Source: Amoebophrya sp. A120
Lineage: Eukaryota; Sar; Dinophyceae; Syndiniales; Amoebophryaceae
DNA length: 64,000 nt
Reading direction: 5' to 3'
NCBI GenBank assembly: GCA_905178155.1
Contig: CAJINV010000004.1
Location: 9,386,715 to 9,450,714, forward strand
Below the pieces are notes generated by a model that was not told where the DNA came from, did no database searches, and saw nothing but the letters and a program-made list of their open reading frames with translations. The position numbers were made by a program, and so were the translations under genes. The number at the start of each line of letters is the position of its first letter. Within the stretch, counting starts at the first letter, position 1. Of this stretch, positions 12,940-23,881 are shown in pieces.

Positions 12940-13120
12940 AGAAGAAGTTCCTGCTGCGTTTGTTCCCCCTGAGCAAAGCGCCTTTTATAAGGCTGACGAA
13001 CGTTACAGGAGCAGACGAGTCCTTGAGTGTGTTCGCGACCAGAAGCCGAGACTTCAGGGCACCCGTGAAGAGTTTTGAGAGAGTTTCTTTTTACCGAGCC
13101 AAACACACCCCTACCCCGCG
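12214..13120 (+). other. Inter-ORF spacer of the retrotransposon with A29 tract
   Basis: No ORF of note. An uninterrupted run of 29 A lies at 12906-12934, followed by AG-rich sequence. The run could mark the 3' end of an older nested insertion, or help translate ORF2; the sequence does not decide. Confidence 0.6.
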
Positions 13121-16100
13121 ATGAGCGCACAAGCTTTAGCCCCCGCAGCAGGGAGGAACCCGGCTGCAGGCGACAGCAGACTTCATGCCGGGCGGGAGGA
13201 ACCTGCCCGAGAGCGGCGCAGGGTTAGAGTGCTGAAGAGCTTACGAGTTGGCACCTTCAATGTACGTACGTTGGGGGTGCAAGAGGACGATGGGACCAGA
13301 ACGGTGGAGAGGGAGTGCTTGTTGAGAGATGCTAGAGAGCGGAAGTTGGATGTGCTGGCAACACAAGAATCTCGGGTGACGGAATGGATCAATGGAGAAA
13401 AGCTTGATGAGTACGTGCTTTATGGAGGCGGAGCTTGGAAAAACGCCGCAGGTGCTGCTGTTGGCGGAGTTCTATTCTTGATACGATCAAGCTTAGAAGT
13501 GGTGGGTTATGAGGATGAGCAGTGGGGCCGCCACGCGCGTATTTCATTACGAACGCCACAGGGCCAGAGAGTGCATGTGCACGGATGTTACGCCCCGACC
13601 AACGCCGCAGACCGGGAAACAAAAGACCTCTTTTGGAACCGGGTCGCGCAGAAGGTGGCCGCGCACAGTAGTAGGGATGTTGTAGTGGCGGTGGGCGACT
13701 TCAACGCGGAGTTTACTGGCGGCCCACAGTGGGAGTTGATAGAAGCTGGGCTTCCGTTTACCGTCGGGCCGTGTGGCCTAACCTCCAAGTTTGCGCACGA
13801 GTCGGACAACGCGACCAGACTCCAGAGCTTCGCCGCGGAGGCAGAGTTGGTCGACGTTTCTTCGATGTGTAAAAAACCATGGTCCCGACGCTTCACCTTC
13901 CAGGGGGAGTGGAAGGGGGCGCGCAACAAGCGGGAGTACGACCATATCCTCATAAGCTGGAAACACCGTGCCCGGGCGCACGGTTTCAGGGTACATGGCG
14001 ACACGAATACCTTCAGCGACCACCGACTGGTGGTGGTTGAAATCGCAATGTGGATTGCCAAAAAAGAAAAGGCCCCCACGACAGGAGCTGCATGGGTCAG
14101 AACCAAGCAAGCAGCGGAGCAGGTCAGCAGGGAGCTGGAAAAAGTTTATAACATCGAGGCAACTCCGCACGCCATTGAGACGGGGGATAGGAGCACAGAC
14201 CAGTGGTGGGGGGAGTTCGAAGAAGTCCTCGTAGCCACCATAGACAAGCTCAGCAGAAAAGCAGCGACAAAGAAAGGCCCCCGCAAGCCCTGGATAAGTA
14301 CAGCAACATGGGAAAAAATCGAAGAACGTAAGCGACTGATGACAAAGGAGGGGCGGACAAACAAGCTGAGGCGCAGCAGGCTTGGCCGGGTCATCCGGAT
14401 GTGCATCAAGGAAGACAAAAAGGCCTGGGTGGTCGACAAGCTGGAAGAGCTCCGCCGGGCCGACAACGCCGGAAATTCCCGGGAGGTGTTTGAAGTTGTG
14501 CGGCAGCTTGCGGGGAAATCAAGAAAACCGGCACAGGAATTGCCAGGGAGCCCGGAAATCTGGACCAGTTTCTGGGGGCAGATCCTGGGCGAGCCCCGGC
14601 CGGAGCCCCCCGAGGAGACAAAAAGCACAAAGAGCTACGCAAAGTGCACCGAGGCACTAGCGGAAGACGACAAACCAGCATGGTGCCACGGTTTGGAAGG
14701 GGTCCCAAGCGAGTCCGAGGTGGTCGAGGCCTTGCGCGGGCTAAAAGCGGGAAAAGCTTACGCGGGAGCAGCGCCTGCAGAACTAATACGCGACTGCGCG
14801 CTGGCGCGTGCCGTCGTAGTTTCACTAGTCCGGCGGGTCTTCCGGGGAGAGGAAGTCCCCGAAGCCTGGGGCCGGGCGGTGTTGGCAATGCTCCACAAGA
14901 AAGGGGACAAGAGCCAGGCAAAAAACTACCGGCCGATTGCCTTGCTGACGTTTGGCGAAAAACTTCTTGGACTTATAATTTTGAAGCGAATCGAAAAAGA
15001 AGCAGCGGCAACGATCGACAAAAGGCAAAAAGGGTGCACGCGCGGACTGAGCTGCCGGCATGGCGTCTTCCAGATCCTGCGCGACATGGAAAAATGCAAA
15101 CGGGAAGGGCGCCGGGCGTATCTTATCTTTGCGGACTTCCTCAAAGCCTTCGACAGCTTGGGGTGGGACGTGATGCACAAGATCCTGAAACACCAAGGCC
15201 TCCCGGAGTACATCGGTCGAGTAGTGCGCAGCATGTACGATAGCAACGCAAAAATCTGCATTAGACTGGCGCGGGATCGGTGGACAAAGGACATCAAGCA
15301 ACGGGCAGGAATCAGGCAGGGGAGCTCTCTTTCCCCCTTGATTTTCGCTATTGTCCTGGACTTTGCAATTACCCAGTTCGCGCGGGTAATGGAGGCCGAA
15401 AAGAAGTGGAGTCTTGCTCAGGCTAGGGGCATGGCGATGAGCCTGCTGGGTTTTGTTGATGACTTGGTGGTCAAGGCCAATGACGAAGAAGACGCGCAGT
15501 TCGCAGTGCGCGAACTGGCAGGGGCGTGCCGGTTTGTGGGGCTGGAACTGAACCCAGACAAGGGAAAAACGGAGGTCATGGTCGTAAACCAGCAGAGCAG
15601 GGAGAGGAAAAACGAATTTGCGATGACAGAGCGGTGCATGATCAGCGAAGAAGAGGGGGTCAAGGCAGTCCATGGGTTCCTCGTGGAATGGGACGGCATC
15701 GACCTGGTTCGAGAATACCGCGCTGCCGCGGCAGCGGTGTCAACGAAGCTGATGGGGGACTTGGTCCCCACCCACCTTGCCGTGTGGGACAACGGACTCC
15801 TCAACATCATCAAGATGAAGGCATCCGGGTGGGCCACGCTCGACAACGGCAGGGCCATGCGGATCACGAGGCTAGGCCGCCGGGAGTACATCCTCGAGAA
15901 ACACAACCAGCACCGTTGCCCGAGGTGCGGCGATGTGTTGGAGGATGCCACCGCGCTGAAGTACCACCTGGCCACCGGGTTCTGCCGCAAGGACAAAACC
16001 ATACAGGAACAGAGAACCCTACGGGTGGCCAGACAGGTAGAGGGAAAGAAGAAAAGCGAAAAGGCGGCAGCGGTGGCGGAGCCTGTTCACGTATGGCATG

Positions 16101-17017
16101 GTGGGAAGCAAATAGCCACGGTGGAGCGTTTTGTGTACTTGGGCACAGAAATCGACCGGAATGCAACGACTACGTCCGAAACGAAAAGGCGATGCGCGAT
16201 GGCGCTGAGCACAGTTAAGTCGTTGACAAAAATCTGGCGCGACAAAGAAGTACCGAAACACCTCAAGGCAGGGCTCTACCGCGCGTTGTCGCTAAGCGTC
16301 GCCCTGTACAACGCCGAAACCTGGGCGACTTCGGAAGAAGACGAGAAGATCCTTCGGAGCTTTCAGACCCAGGCGCTGCGCCACATCCTCGGTTATTGGG
16401 ATTGGCAGGGCGCGCCTTCCCGCGACCAGATGTGCCGCATGCTTGGGGTCCAGGCTATCGAAGTAGAGCTTCGGGAAAAACGGATATCCTGGATCGCACA
16501 CACAGCACGGGACACAACCGGGGAGGGTTCTTTGTCCCGTGTCAGGACAGAAATCCAGGAAAAAACGCCATGGGGCCGCAAAGCCGCAGAAGACCTCGAG
16601 TTTTACAACTTCAGCCTCGACGACTTGGTGGCACAAAAGCCAACGGGCGCGGCCACAAGGGAAACGCTGACACGGCGACGGCCCTACGCCACTGGGAGAA
16701 GGGAGCAAAAGAAGAAAGGGCCCGAGCGGGGAAAGCGGTCGAAAAAGGCGGAGAAAATGCTTGAGGAGAGGCGCCTTCGGCTCGAACAACAGAAAGCTGA
16801 ACAAGCTGAAGCTGCTGCAGCTCTTGTAGAAAAACTTTCAGGAAAAAAGTGGAGAGCTTCAACGAGTAGGCCGGGGCAGTGGGAGGTGGAAGGGGACCCA
16901 GAGGTGGCTTTCGAAGTCAGTGACGTCTATTTCTGCGAAAACTCAGGAAAGGAAGAAATGAACGTAGCAGGGGTGTGGTTCGTACGGGAAAACGACGGAA
17001 CTTTTGTGTTGCGATAG
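13121..17017 (+). CDS. Retrotransposon ORF2: AP-type endonuclease and reverse transcriptase
   Basis: 1,298 residues. N-terminal apurinic-type endonuclease: LRVGTFNVRTLG (about 40), LATQESR, VGDFNAEF (about 191), YDHILIS and SDHRLVVVEI (about 298). Reverse transcriptase: NYRPIALL, IFADFLKAFDS (about 670), AGIRQGSSLSPLIF and LLGFVDDLVV (about 776), where the catalytic box is FVDD rather than the usual Y/FADD; both aspartates are present. Downstream come a Cys/His motif CPRCGDVLEDATALKYH and the common LINE C-terminal region (VYLGTEID, LYNAETWATS, LRHILGYWDW). A basic coiled-coil-like stretch follows. It makes the nick and copies RNA at the target. Intact, no stop or frameshift. Confidence 0.93.
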   Translation: MSAQALAPAAGRNPAAGDSRLHAGREEPARERRRVRVLKSLRVGTFNVRTLGVQEDDGTRTVERECLLRDARERKLDVLATQESRVTEWINGEKLDEYVLYGGGAWKNAAGAAVGGVLFLIRSSLEVVGYEDEQWGRHARISLRTPQGQRVHVHGCYAPTNAADRETKDLFWNRVAQKVAAHSSRDVVVAVGDFNAEFTGGPQWELIEAGLPFTVGPCGLTSKFAHESDNATRLQSFAAEAELVDVSSMCKKPWSRRFTFQGEWKGARNKREYDHILISWKHRARAHGFRVHGDTNTFSDHRLVVVEIAMWIAKKEKAPTTGAAWVRTKQAAEQVSRELEKVYNIEATPHAIETGDRSTDQWWGEFEEVLVATIDKLSRKAATKKGPRKPWISTATWEKIEERKRLMTKEGRTNKLRRSRLGRVIRMCIKEDKKAWVVDKLEELRRADNAGNSREVFEVVRQLAGKSRKPAQELPGSPEIWTSFWGQILGEPRPEPPEETKSTKSYAKCTEALAEDDKPAWCHGLEGVPSESEVVEALRGLKAGKAYAGAAPAELIRDCALARAVVVSLVRRVFRGEEVPEAWGRAVLAMLHKKGDKSQAKNYRPIALLTFGEKLLGLIILKRIEKEAAATIDKRQKGCTRGLSCRHGVFQILRDMEKCKREGRRAYLIFADFLKAFDSLGWDVMHKILKHQGLPEYIGRVVRSMYDSNAKICIRLARDRWTKDIKQRAGIRQGSSLSPLIFAIVLDFAITQFARVMEAEKKWSLAQARGMAMSLLGFVDDLVVKANDEEDAQFAVRELAGACRFVGLELNPDKGKTEVMVVNQQSRERKNEFAMTERCMISEEEGVKAVHGFLVEWDGIDLVREYRAAAAAVSTKLMGDLVPTHLAVWDNGLLNIIKMKASGWATLDNGRAMRITRLGRREYILEKHNQHRCPRCGDVLEDATALKYHLATGFCRKDKTIQEQRTLRVARQVEGKKKSEKAAAVAEPVHVWHGGKQIATVERFVYLGTEIDRNATTTSETKRRCAMALSTVKSLTKIWRDKEVPKHLKAGLYRALSLSVALYNAETWATSEEDEKILRSFQTQALRHILGYWDWQGAPSRDQMCRMLGVQAIEVELREKRISWIAHTARDTTGEGSLSRVRTEIQEKTPWGRKAAEDLEFYNFSLDDLVAQKPTGAATRETLTRRRPYATGRREQKKKGPERGKRSKKAEKMLEERRLRLEQQKAEQAEAAAALVEKLSGKKWRASTSRPGQWEVEGDPEVAFEVSDVYFCENSGKEEMNVAGVWFVRENDGTFVLR

Positions 17018-17124
17018 ACGAGCCTTACACCCCTGGAAGGAAAAGAAGATGATAGTAGTGCACGCACATCCACGATTCAATCGATTAATTTCAGAGCGGT
17101 TAACTGAAACAGGATAATGCGTCG

Positions 17125-17140
17125 AACTGAACTGAACTGA
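17125..17140 (+). repeat. ACTGA tandem tail of the retrotransposon
   Basis: AACTGAACTGAACTGA directly before the right duplication. A short tandem 3' tail in place of poly-A is typical of several LINE clades. Confidence 0.75.
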
Positions 17141-17154
17141 ACTTTGTGAGAAAG
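17141..17154 (+). repeat. Right target-site duplication of the retrotransposon
   Basis: ACTTTGTGAGAAAG, identical to 10454-10467. Confidence 0.88.
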
Positions 17155-17164
17155 AAGGAGAAGG

Positions 17165-17308
17165 ATGTCCTCAGAGATACAGAAGAACATGAATCGCAAG
17201 AGTAACGAGAACGAACCTAACGCAAATCGAAATCCCCAACTGAATTACACGAGCATGAACCTGTTTTCTCGACGTAGCAGCTTCAAGAGCATGCGTGAGA
17301 TAAAGTAA
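17165..17308 (+). CDS. Possible 47-residue ORF next to the retrotransposon
   Basis: Reads MSSEIQKNMNRK... to a stop at 17306-17308. It is Asn/Ser-rich, has no family signature and begins 10 bp after the right duplication. Length alone gives little support; it may be chance. Confidence 0.15.
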   Translation: MSSEIQKNMNRKSNENEPNANRNPQLNYTSMNLFSRRSSFKSMREIK

Positions 17309-17791
17309 AAGCATATGTGTTAATACGACCTATCACCAGACGCCAGCAGGCGCTTCGTCACGTTCGTATTTTCTCGTGAATCTGCTTCTTCCTTGGGTCG
17401 ATCGTCTTCATCATCGTGGGTCGTAGCTTTCATCGATCTATCGTTGTCGTAATATAGTCGTAACTTTTCTTCTTCTTGGACGAAGAACAGTCAGCCAGAT
17501 CGATAGCATGGTGAGGTTCTTGATGTCGTGGTCGTATCTAAAATGTTGTTGTATTGCTATTGGCGACAAAAGAAAATGAAAAATTTTGATGGTGCTTCGA
17601 TTCAAGTTTTCTTTTTCATTTCTGCAAGGGCTCCTAGCAATTCCTGGTCCTACTGTGAAACAGAAATGTGTCCGTCAAGGCAAATAGGGAAGGAGTTGTA
17701 GACCACCGATATTGCATTTTCTGTTTCATCAGCCGGGGGATCTATACTTGGTCTGCATCTTTTAGGTCGAAGTACTGCACCAAGTGAGAAA
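17309..17791. other. Intergenic, nothing recognised
   Basis: AT-rich stretch before the next start codon, with many TCTTC/TCGTC runs. No ORF, introner end or hairpin stands out. Confidence 0.6.
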
Positions 17792-18997
17792 ATGTCGTTC
17801 TGCAGTTCTTGTCCATGCTTCGCCAGCAGCGAAGGAGACGACGAGAACACCTCCGCCACGGATTTAAAGCAAGTTGTCGTCGATAAGAAAAAAAAGAAGA
17901 CAACATCTCAGAACCGCAAAAAGTCGACCGACAGTGCAGGAGATGCCGACCAGTCGGAAGCCGCGCCGCTATTGAAGAACGACAGCAAGAAACGGGACAG
18001 CAAGGGGACCACGACGTCGTCGACCAAGGGGGAAGGCAAGAATAAACGGTCCTCCAGACCATCAAAAGGCAAGGGCAAGGACCAGCCCCCCGATGAAGAA
18101 CCAGAGGACATCAACGACGAGAGCAACGCAGACACGACAAAAAGAGCCTCTCGCACTTCGTCTTCCGCCAAAACAGCTACACGGTCGTCGAAGAACGACC
18201 GCAGGAGCAGCAGAAAGAAATCGCAAGACGAAGCGGAGTATCAAATGCAAAAATGTCTGGGTCTGGAAACTTGTGATGCTGGGTGGCGTATCATGGGGAG
18301 GCCACAAGTGCTGGGTCAGCATGACAAGTTTCTGAGCTTCTAGGTGTTGCCTACCCTGCATGACAGACTGCGTTTCTGCATGACAGATCAATGGGGCCCT
18401 TAGGTAACGTGCATGACAGATTTAAGAGCCATGCCAGACATGCATGACAAACATGCACTCTTCCAGACCCAGACATATTTGCAATCCATACGGAGTACTA
18501 TGGTGCAACAGAAGAACAGGGAGAGCAAAACGGCAGCGCGGGCACTACTTCTGCGAAGTTGACGAAACACGAAGGATCTTTTTCCGGAAATGACGAGGAA
18601 GGCTGGGACAAGGAGGGGCACGACAAGGAGTACAGTGCGGAGAACAAGAAGGGCGACGAGGATGACTGGGAGGAAGAAGATGATGAATCCTGGCCGGCCT
18701 GGACCCTGCGTTATCCAATGTCAAATCTTAATCTAAATCTTTTTCACCACCACGAGTACGGCCCTCAATTTGTAAGAATGCAGATTTTCAATGCTCTGTC
18801 TATCACCACCTAAGCCTAGTAAGGCTAACATGTGCGCATTACAAATTGAGGGTGGACATCGAGGAGACCAACATGGTGGTGATTTTACACTGCATATGCG
18901 GCGGCAAGCCACCTTGGCACGGGACAAGAGCCTGAAAAAGATAAAGCGGCAGGAGACGGCTTTGCAAAACGCGTTCGCGAAAATTATGGAGGACTAG
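17792..18997 (+). CDS. Unknown 252-residue charged protein with Cys-rich N-terminus
   Basis: Exons 17792-18238, 18496-18711 and 18902-18997 sum to 759 nt (253 codons). The start MSFCSSCPCFASSEGDDE has four clustered cysteines, suitable for lipid attachment, followed by LKQVVVDKKKKK. The middle is Ser/Lys/Asp-rich and probably disordered; residues around the second exon are very acidic (DDWEEEDDESW). The C-terminus is a short basic helix (KSLKKIKRQETALQNAF). The N-terminus resembles the next gene (20117), suggesting a related pair. Both introns are introners. Function unknown. Confidence 0.72.
18239..18490 (+). mobile_element. Introner, family A
   Basis: Begins TATCAAATGCAAAAATGTCT, ends GACATATTTGCAATCCATA, so its two outer ends come from different A subtypes. 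Direct repeats CGGAG at 18234-18238 and 18491-18495. Excision joins SQDEAE to YYGATEE in frame. Confidence 0.93.
18712..18896 (+). mobile_element. Introner, family J (single copy here)
   Basis: Starts TATCC, ends TGCATA; the inner TIR is CACCACCA...CCCTCAATTTGTAA against TTACAAATTGAGGG...TGGTGGTG. Direct repeats TGCGT (18707-18711) and TGCGG (18897-18901), one mismatch. Excision joins WPAWTLR to RQATLARD. Confidence 0.85.
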
Positions 18998-20116
18998 TAC
19001 AACTAGAAGATAGAGATACAGGAGTTACGTACTTCTACACAAAATTAAAAGGTCACAGTAGCGATCGCTTTTTTACTTCTCGTGTATAACTATGATCGTC
19101 ACGACTCTGTCTCCTGCGCTTATCGTACTTGGAGAAACGACGCTGATAGCGCTGCCTGGGCGGATGCAGAGCGACACTAAGATCGCTTCACTGTTTCTTT
19201 GGTTTTTCGTATTTGCAGTAGCAGTAAGTTCTTCAATATGTTTGTTTACTTATTACCGAATTTGAGTTTGGCAAAACAAAATTATCGGCAGCTCCACCTT
19301 ACTAAACTTATCTGAACGAAATGGAAATTAATCATCGGTAGCGTCTTTGCCTTCGGAGGAGGTGCGCCTTGTGATGGACGTGATTGATCACTCACAGCAC
19401 TCAAATACAATATCATCTAAAATTGATTCTGTTTGACTTAGTTTCTTGTACTAGAGTTCTTGTTTGCGTTGATAGATCATTGGATGACCAGTGCCTGTGT
19501 ACAGTTGGTTTTCATCGCTGGATGTTTATACGGATGAATATTGGAAAAATATATACGAAATAAAAAGCCGCCATTCCTTGTTGTAATGTATGGCAGAAAG
19601 AGCCATGCCCATCCGTATTGTTTCGTCGATTTTGTGGCCTTATTTGTCATCGTCTCACATAAAAAGCAATCGTTTTCTTGAAACTCGAACTCGTTGCTAG
19701 GACTCGTCTTGGTTTCTGTGTCCAAGACGGTTCCCTGTCGATCGTATCATGCTCTGCTCCTGCTCGGGTCGTTGCTTATGTGTCAGAAGCTCTCCGTCGT
19801 AAAAAGGGTACTTATGTCGTGTCATTGTCGTCAGCATCATGCTCTTTGGCGTATCTGTTTGCGCACTTTCGCCATCAAATGACAGCACTCAGCACGACCG
19901 AAATATAATGAACTTGGGAGGTGGATCTTCCTGAGCACTTAGACCGATGAATGATATAATGGAAAATTACAGCTGCGAAGCTCGACAGTAGATGATGAAG
20001 ATGAACAGCCCAGCACTTCGACAAACAAATAAAGCATGACGATGAAAAAGCGTATACTAAACACTCGCTTCTCGAGGTTTCATCAACCATGAACGCAAGA
20101 TAAATAAACTGAAAGA
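18998..20116. other. Intergenic, nothing recognised
   Basis: About 1.1 kb of AT-rich sequence between two related genes. Short ORFs on both strands lack coding character. No introner termini or retroelement duplications found by eye. Confidence 0.6.
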
Positions 20117-22799
20117 ATGGTGTGTTGCGGTTGGTGTTGCGGTGACGACACCGAGCTTCTAGTCGATGCCGATACCCCGGCGAAGGACCAATTGCGCCAG
20201 GTCGTCGTAGACCATTCGAAGGCGGCTGTAGTTGCGGTCGACGTCGACGACAGCACCACGGCATTGGAAAATGTCCCACTGATGGCAGCATCCACAGCTT
20301 TTGAGGAAGCAAGCGCAGCACAGGAAAATCTTACCCCCGACGATGTAGACCCAGGCGGTGTTCTTCCAGCAGCTCCCAAGAAAGAAGATCAAGAGCGCAA
20401 GTCAAAACTGATTCCACCCTTGACTTTTTTACCGACGCCCGCCATCAAAAGCAGTATTCGGACCAGTGCAGGGTCGTCTGTTGCTGCTCCTAATGCAGCA
20501 TCTCGAAGATCGTCTACCAACTCCAACACCACAACAGCATCGACCCAAATAAATCTCCAACCTTCCGGAGATCAGGCGCAGCGCAACAGTGCGGCGGCCC
20601 GTCGGCCTTCCGGGTCGAGTTTTCAGTTGAAGCCGCGGATTTCGGGGTTTAATTTTGTCGGAACTACGCAGAAAAAACCGCTGGGAGGTGAAGCCACCAC
20701 AAGTACCTCAACGATCATCCCCCGGCCCAGTGAGGACGATGAAGATGGTGCAGCTCCTGCTGGTGTTGATCCACGACCTCGAGGAACTACATCCTCAAAT
20801 GCGGGCAGCAAAAAATCTTCCATAACGAGCTACTCGGAGCGAACTACAGGTGGAACAGCTTCGCCACTTAATCTCTCACCCACCGGTGCGAAAAGAACGG
20901 TTACGCAAACGAAGTCGCAATTTTCCTTTGGTGAGGAGGGGGTGTACGGCGAACTCCGCACGACAACCGATGAGCACCACGACAACAACGATCACGAGCA
21001 ATTGCACGACGAAGTGCGGGAACAGATCGCGAACATCGATAAGGTTTTGAAACACGAGGAATCTACGTTGAACAGTCGCGACTTCCGCAGCCTGATTCGG
21101 CGCGAGGAGGAGGACCATTTACGCGGCCTGCCCTCGTTCGTCCACAAAGCGAAAGCGGGGCTGAAAACCGCGGTGACTGGTCTGTCTGAAGTCGGCGACA
21201 GTAGTACAACGACCCGGGATGGTACTAGCTTAACCGACGCATCATCAGTCGGAAGGAGGACCGGCGACGGGGAGAAAATGTTTCGCGACGCGGCGGAAGG
21301 TGTGAAACTGAAAAGTGAGGAAAGCGTTGTTCCACCCAGGAGTGCGAGTGCCAATAGCAGTGGTGGACGTTCTGGTCCGTCTCAGCAAACTACTACACAA
21401 GCATCTTCTATCCCAAGATTGTCCTCAAGGCCGGAAAGTGAAAGAGTTCCCTCGATCCCCAGCGCCGAAGATCGCTCGTTTATCAAATTTCCGTCCGCAT
21501 TGCGGAATGTCAGCGGCGCTTCCGGATCCCGAGCTACGGGTGGTGTCCCGAGTGCGTTCAAGGACTACAGCTCGGCCGGGGATTCGATACTGCGCTCGGA
21601 CGACAGTACTATGATCCCCTCCTCGGGAGTAGCTGCACCTGGTGCACAGCCGACCAGCAGCGGGATGTCGTCCAATATCAGCAGTTATGCCTCGCAGAAC
21701 AGTGTTGACTCGCGAATCACAGAACAAGTATCGCAGATGAACAAAGACAACAAACGGGGTGGAAACATCAATACGAATACGTCGAATAGGCCTAGCTCCT
21801 CGGCCGCCAGCATTCTCGACGACTCCCGCGTGACGGAGCAAACGCAGAACTATCATGCGCAAAATTGATATCTTCGTGCCCGTACTGATTGCACTCGTGC
21901 GTGACAGGTGTGTCTTTTTACTAGTCAGCGACATACTCTTGTTCGTTGATTCTGGAAAACGAAAAGCTTGTGGTGTAATTAGTACAAACTCACACGATAT
22001 TATTTTTGAACTGCATAAGAACAAGCGAGGCACCACCACCACTGCGGCTACATTCACGTTCGGCACTACCGTTCTCTCCGCCCCAGGAACTGCAGCTGGA
22101 CAAAGGGACAAGGAGGGGGGTGCGACGGTAGTACACGGTGTAAAACAAGGAGAACTACACCCGGCAGGGCACACGCATACAGCTACCTTCGGGGATAGCG
22201 ATGTTGAGGCTGCTGCTGAACAACAGCAAAACCGTCAAACCAATAACAGTAAGTCGGAGATGAATTACGTGGAAGGCGAGCACCATCGGGAAAGGGATGG
22301 CTCAACATCAGGGTTCCAGTGGTCATCCTCCTCCTCATCCGCTTCGGGGAATGATTCTAGCAACGGGGTGGACGACGACGTGGCAGCTCCCGTGGGCGTC
22401 GTGAGGAACAAGGAAGCGTCGAATCGCAGGGCAACTCCTGATTTCGGTACAACCACGACTGCTTCGCCTGCTCTCATTCCGTCACCGTCGATACCAACCA
22501 GAACCATCGTCTCGACCAGCCCGAACAGCCGAAAACCCGGTGCAGTTGATGCGCAGGAACGACCCAGAAGTAGAGGAATGACAGCCCCGAAAGGTGTTAG
22601 CATTCCCAGTAATACCATCACATCTATCTCGCCCCACATGTCCGCGGCAGCGCGTCTAGCGGCACGGCGGTCGGCGGCTAGAGCGAAAGCGACTGCAGCT
22701 TCGGGCACTGGGAGAGGAGGTAATGTTCCTACTTCTTCATCTTCTACCGGTGTGGTAGATCATGCTAAGAAGACGTCGGCGGGGGATGATGTTATGTAG
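20117..22799 (+). CDS. Unknown 836-residue Ser/Thr-rich protein with Cys-rich N-terminus
   Basis: Exons 20117-21850 and 22023-22799 total 2,511 nt (837 codons). The start MVCCGWCCGDDTELL carries a CC-x2-CC cluster, then LRQVVVDHSKA, matching LKQVVVDKKKK of the gene at 17792; both then have a PLL/PLM motif. Most of the rest is Ser/Thr/Gly-rich low complexity, with a more ordered segment near residues 270-400 (EQLHDEVREQIANIDKVLKH, RDFRSLIRREEEDHLRGL). The cluster suggests palmitoylation and membrane attachment (inference). No catalytic motif seen. Confidence 0.75.
21851..22017 (+). mobile_element. Introner, family K (single copy here)
   Basis: Starts TATCATGCGCAAAATTGATATC; the 3' end, complemented, reads TATGCAGTTCAAAAATAATATC, a diverged inverted repeat. 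Direct repeats AGAAC at 21846-21850 and 22018-22022. Excision joins QTQN to KRGTTTT in frame and merges two long ORFs. Confidence 0.85.
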
Positions 22800-23734
22800 G
22801 GAGCGGTCGGAGTGAACCTGAAAACCAGGAGCCTGTTACCTCCAAAATACACAGCTTCGAAATTGACTTCGTTTTAGGCTTTACAGAAACAATTGACATG
22901 AACTAATCACAGCTAACACTAACGTAAACTAATTTTTGGCTTGCTCCTTATTATACACAGTTTCTTGAAAATACACCTTCTGGTAGAAGTTGGCAGTTAC
23001 TTGCTACAGAAGTTTGAAATTGAAAAATGCGGACTTGAAACCTTTCTTGACTGATTTGAAAACCTGTATCTGAAGTTGATATTGACAGCTATTTCGCTTC
23101 TCCTGAAAAATTTGCACATCGATCGATCGTCGCCGTGGTTACGACCAGCACCAGCAGTCTTGCGGAGATCGAAATTCAAATTGACATCTACGTTTGGCTT
23201 TGGACAACTACTACTACATTGAAATCGAAAATTAGTTTTGGATGATTGATGAAAAGATATGACACGGTGGAGCCATGGACATGGTCATGGACATCGTGTT
23301 GGTCGACTGCGCCTGCCACGTCATACGCAAGTACAACGGGTTTCGCTCCGGCATTGCTCAGTAAGTCGGCTCTATTTCGTTCTACTTGCTCTATCGTAGA
23401 CTCGTTTTCGCGCTGCGTCATCGTTATTTCGATATTGTTGAGCTCTTATTTCGTGGGTAAAGCTTTCGTGTCTTTTCAGCAGCGGAGGGCTGGTCGAGCT
23501 CGAGGGTGACAACATAATCGTTCTTCACATTTCGTGAATCGTGGTCATCTTCACGTAGCGACGCTGGTTTTGTGTAAACGTGCTTGTCATAAACATCATC
23601 TCATCAATTTTCCTCTGCAGCAACACGACCACAGGCGTTTGGCCGATTTAGTTTTTGATTCTGCTGCTGAAAGAGAAAATCGAAGAAAAAGACTGTAGTG
23701 TACGAATAGAAAACCGCAGTCAACTACAGGAACA
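22800..23734. other. Intergenic, nothing recognised
   Basis: AT-rich sequence with no ORF of coding character and no introner termini. Confidence 0.55.
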
Positions 23735-23881
23735 ATGGCCTCCGCCTTGATGATCTGCGGCGGTGGCGTGCTGACGCTGCTTTTTTTGAAATTCCTGGGC
23801 CAGTCAGTGAAGAAAAAGCGGAAAGCGACGGGTTCGAAGTACCAAGCAGGTGGCGGTGCTGCACGGGGGAAGAAAAAATGA
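23735..23881 (+). CDS. Small one-helix membrane protein, 48 residues
   Basis: ATG at 23735, preceded by ACAGGAACA, to TGA at 23879-23881. Residues 2-24 (MASALMICGGGVLTLLFLKF...) form one hydrophobic helix with a GGG step, followed by a very basic tail (KKKRK and a terminal KKK). This looks like a small ER or mitochondrial tail- or signal-anchored protein. The clean hydrophobic-then-basic layout is unlikely by chance, but I cannot name the family. It is too short for most ORF filters. Confidence 0.5.
   Translation: MASALMICGGGVLTLLFLKFLGQSVKKKRKATGSKYQAGGGAARGKKK

Larger units (their letters stand above)
10468..17140 (+). mobile_element. Complete non-LTR (LINE) retrotransposon, 6.67 kb
   Basis: Bounded by 14-bp duplications. 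Contains a 417-nt leader, ORF1 (10885-12213), a 907-nt inter-ORF spacer with an A29 run, ORF2 (13121-17017) and a short 3' region ending in three to four ACTGA units (17125-17140) instead of poly-A. Both ORFs are uninterrupted and the duplications are identical, so the insertion is young and may be competent. It carries no introners, unlike the host genes. Inserted downstream of the ATM-like gene in the same orientation. Confidence 0.9.

Noticed and set aside
14825-15673. Minus-strand ORF inside the LINE
   Set aside because: Antisense to the reverse transcriptase core; no coding character.
23800-23825. GGTTCGAAG resembling a tRNA T-loop
   Set aside because: It lies in the small membrane-protein ORF and no acceptor or anticodon stem is found.
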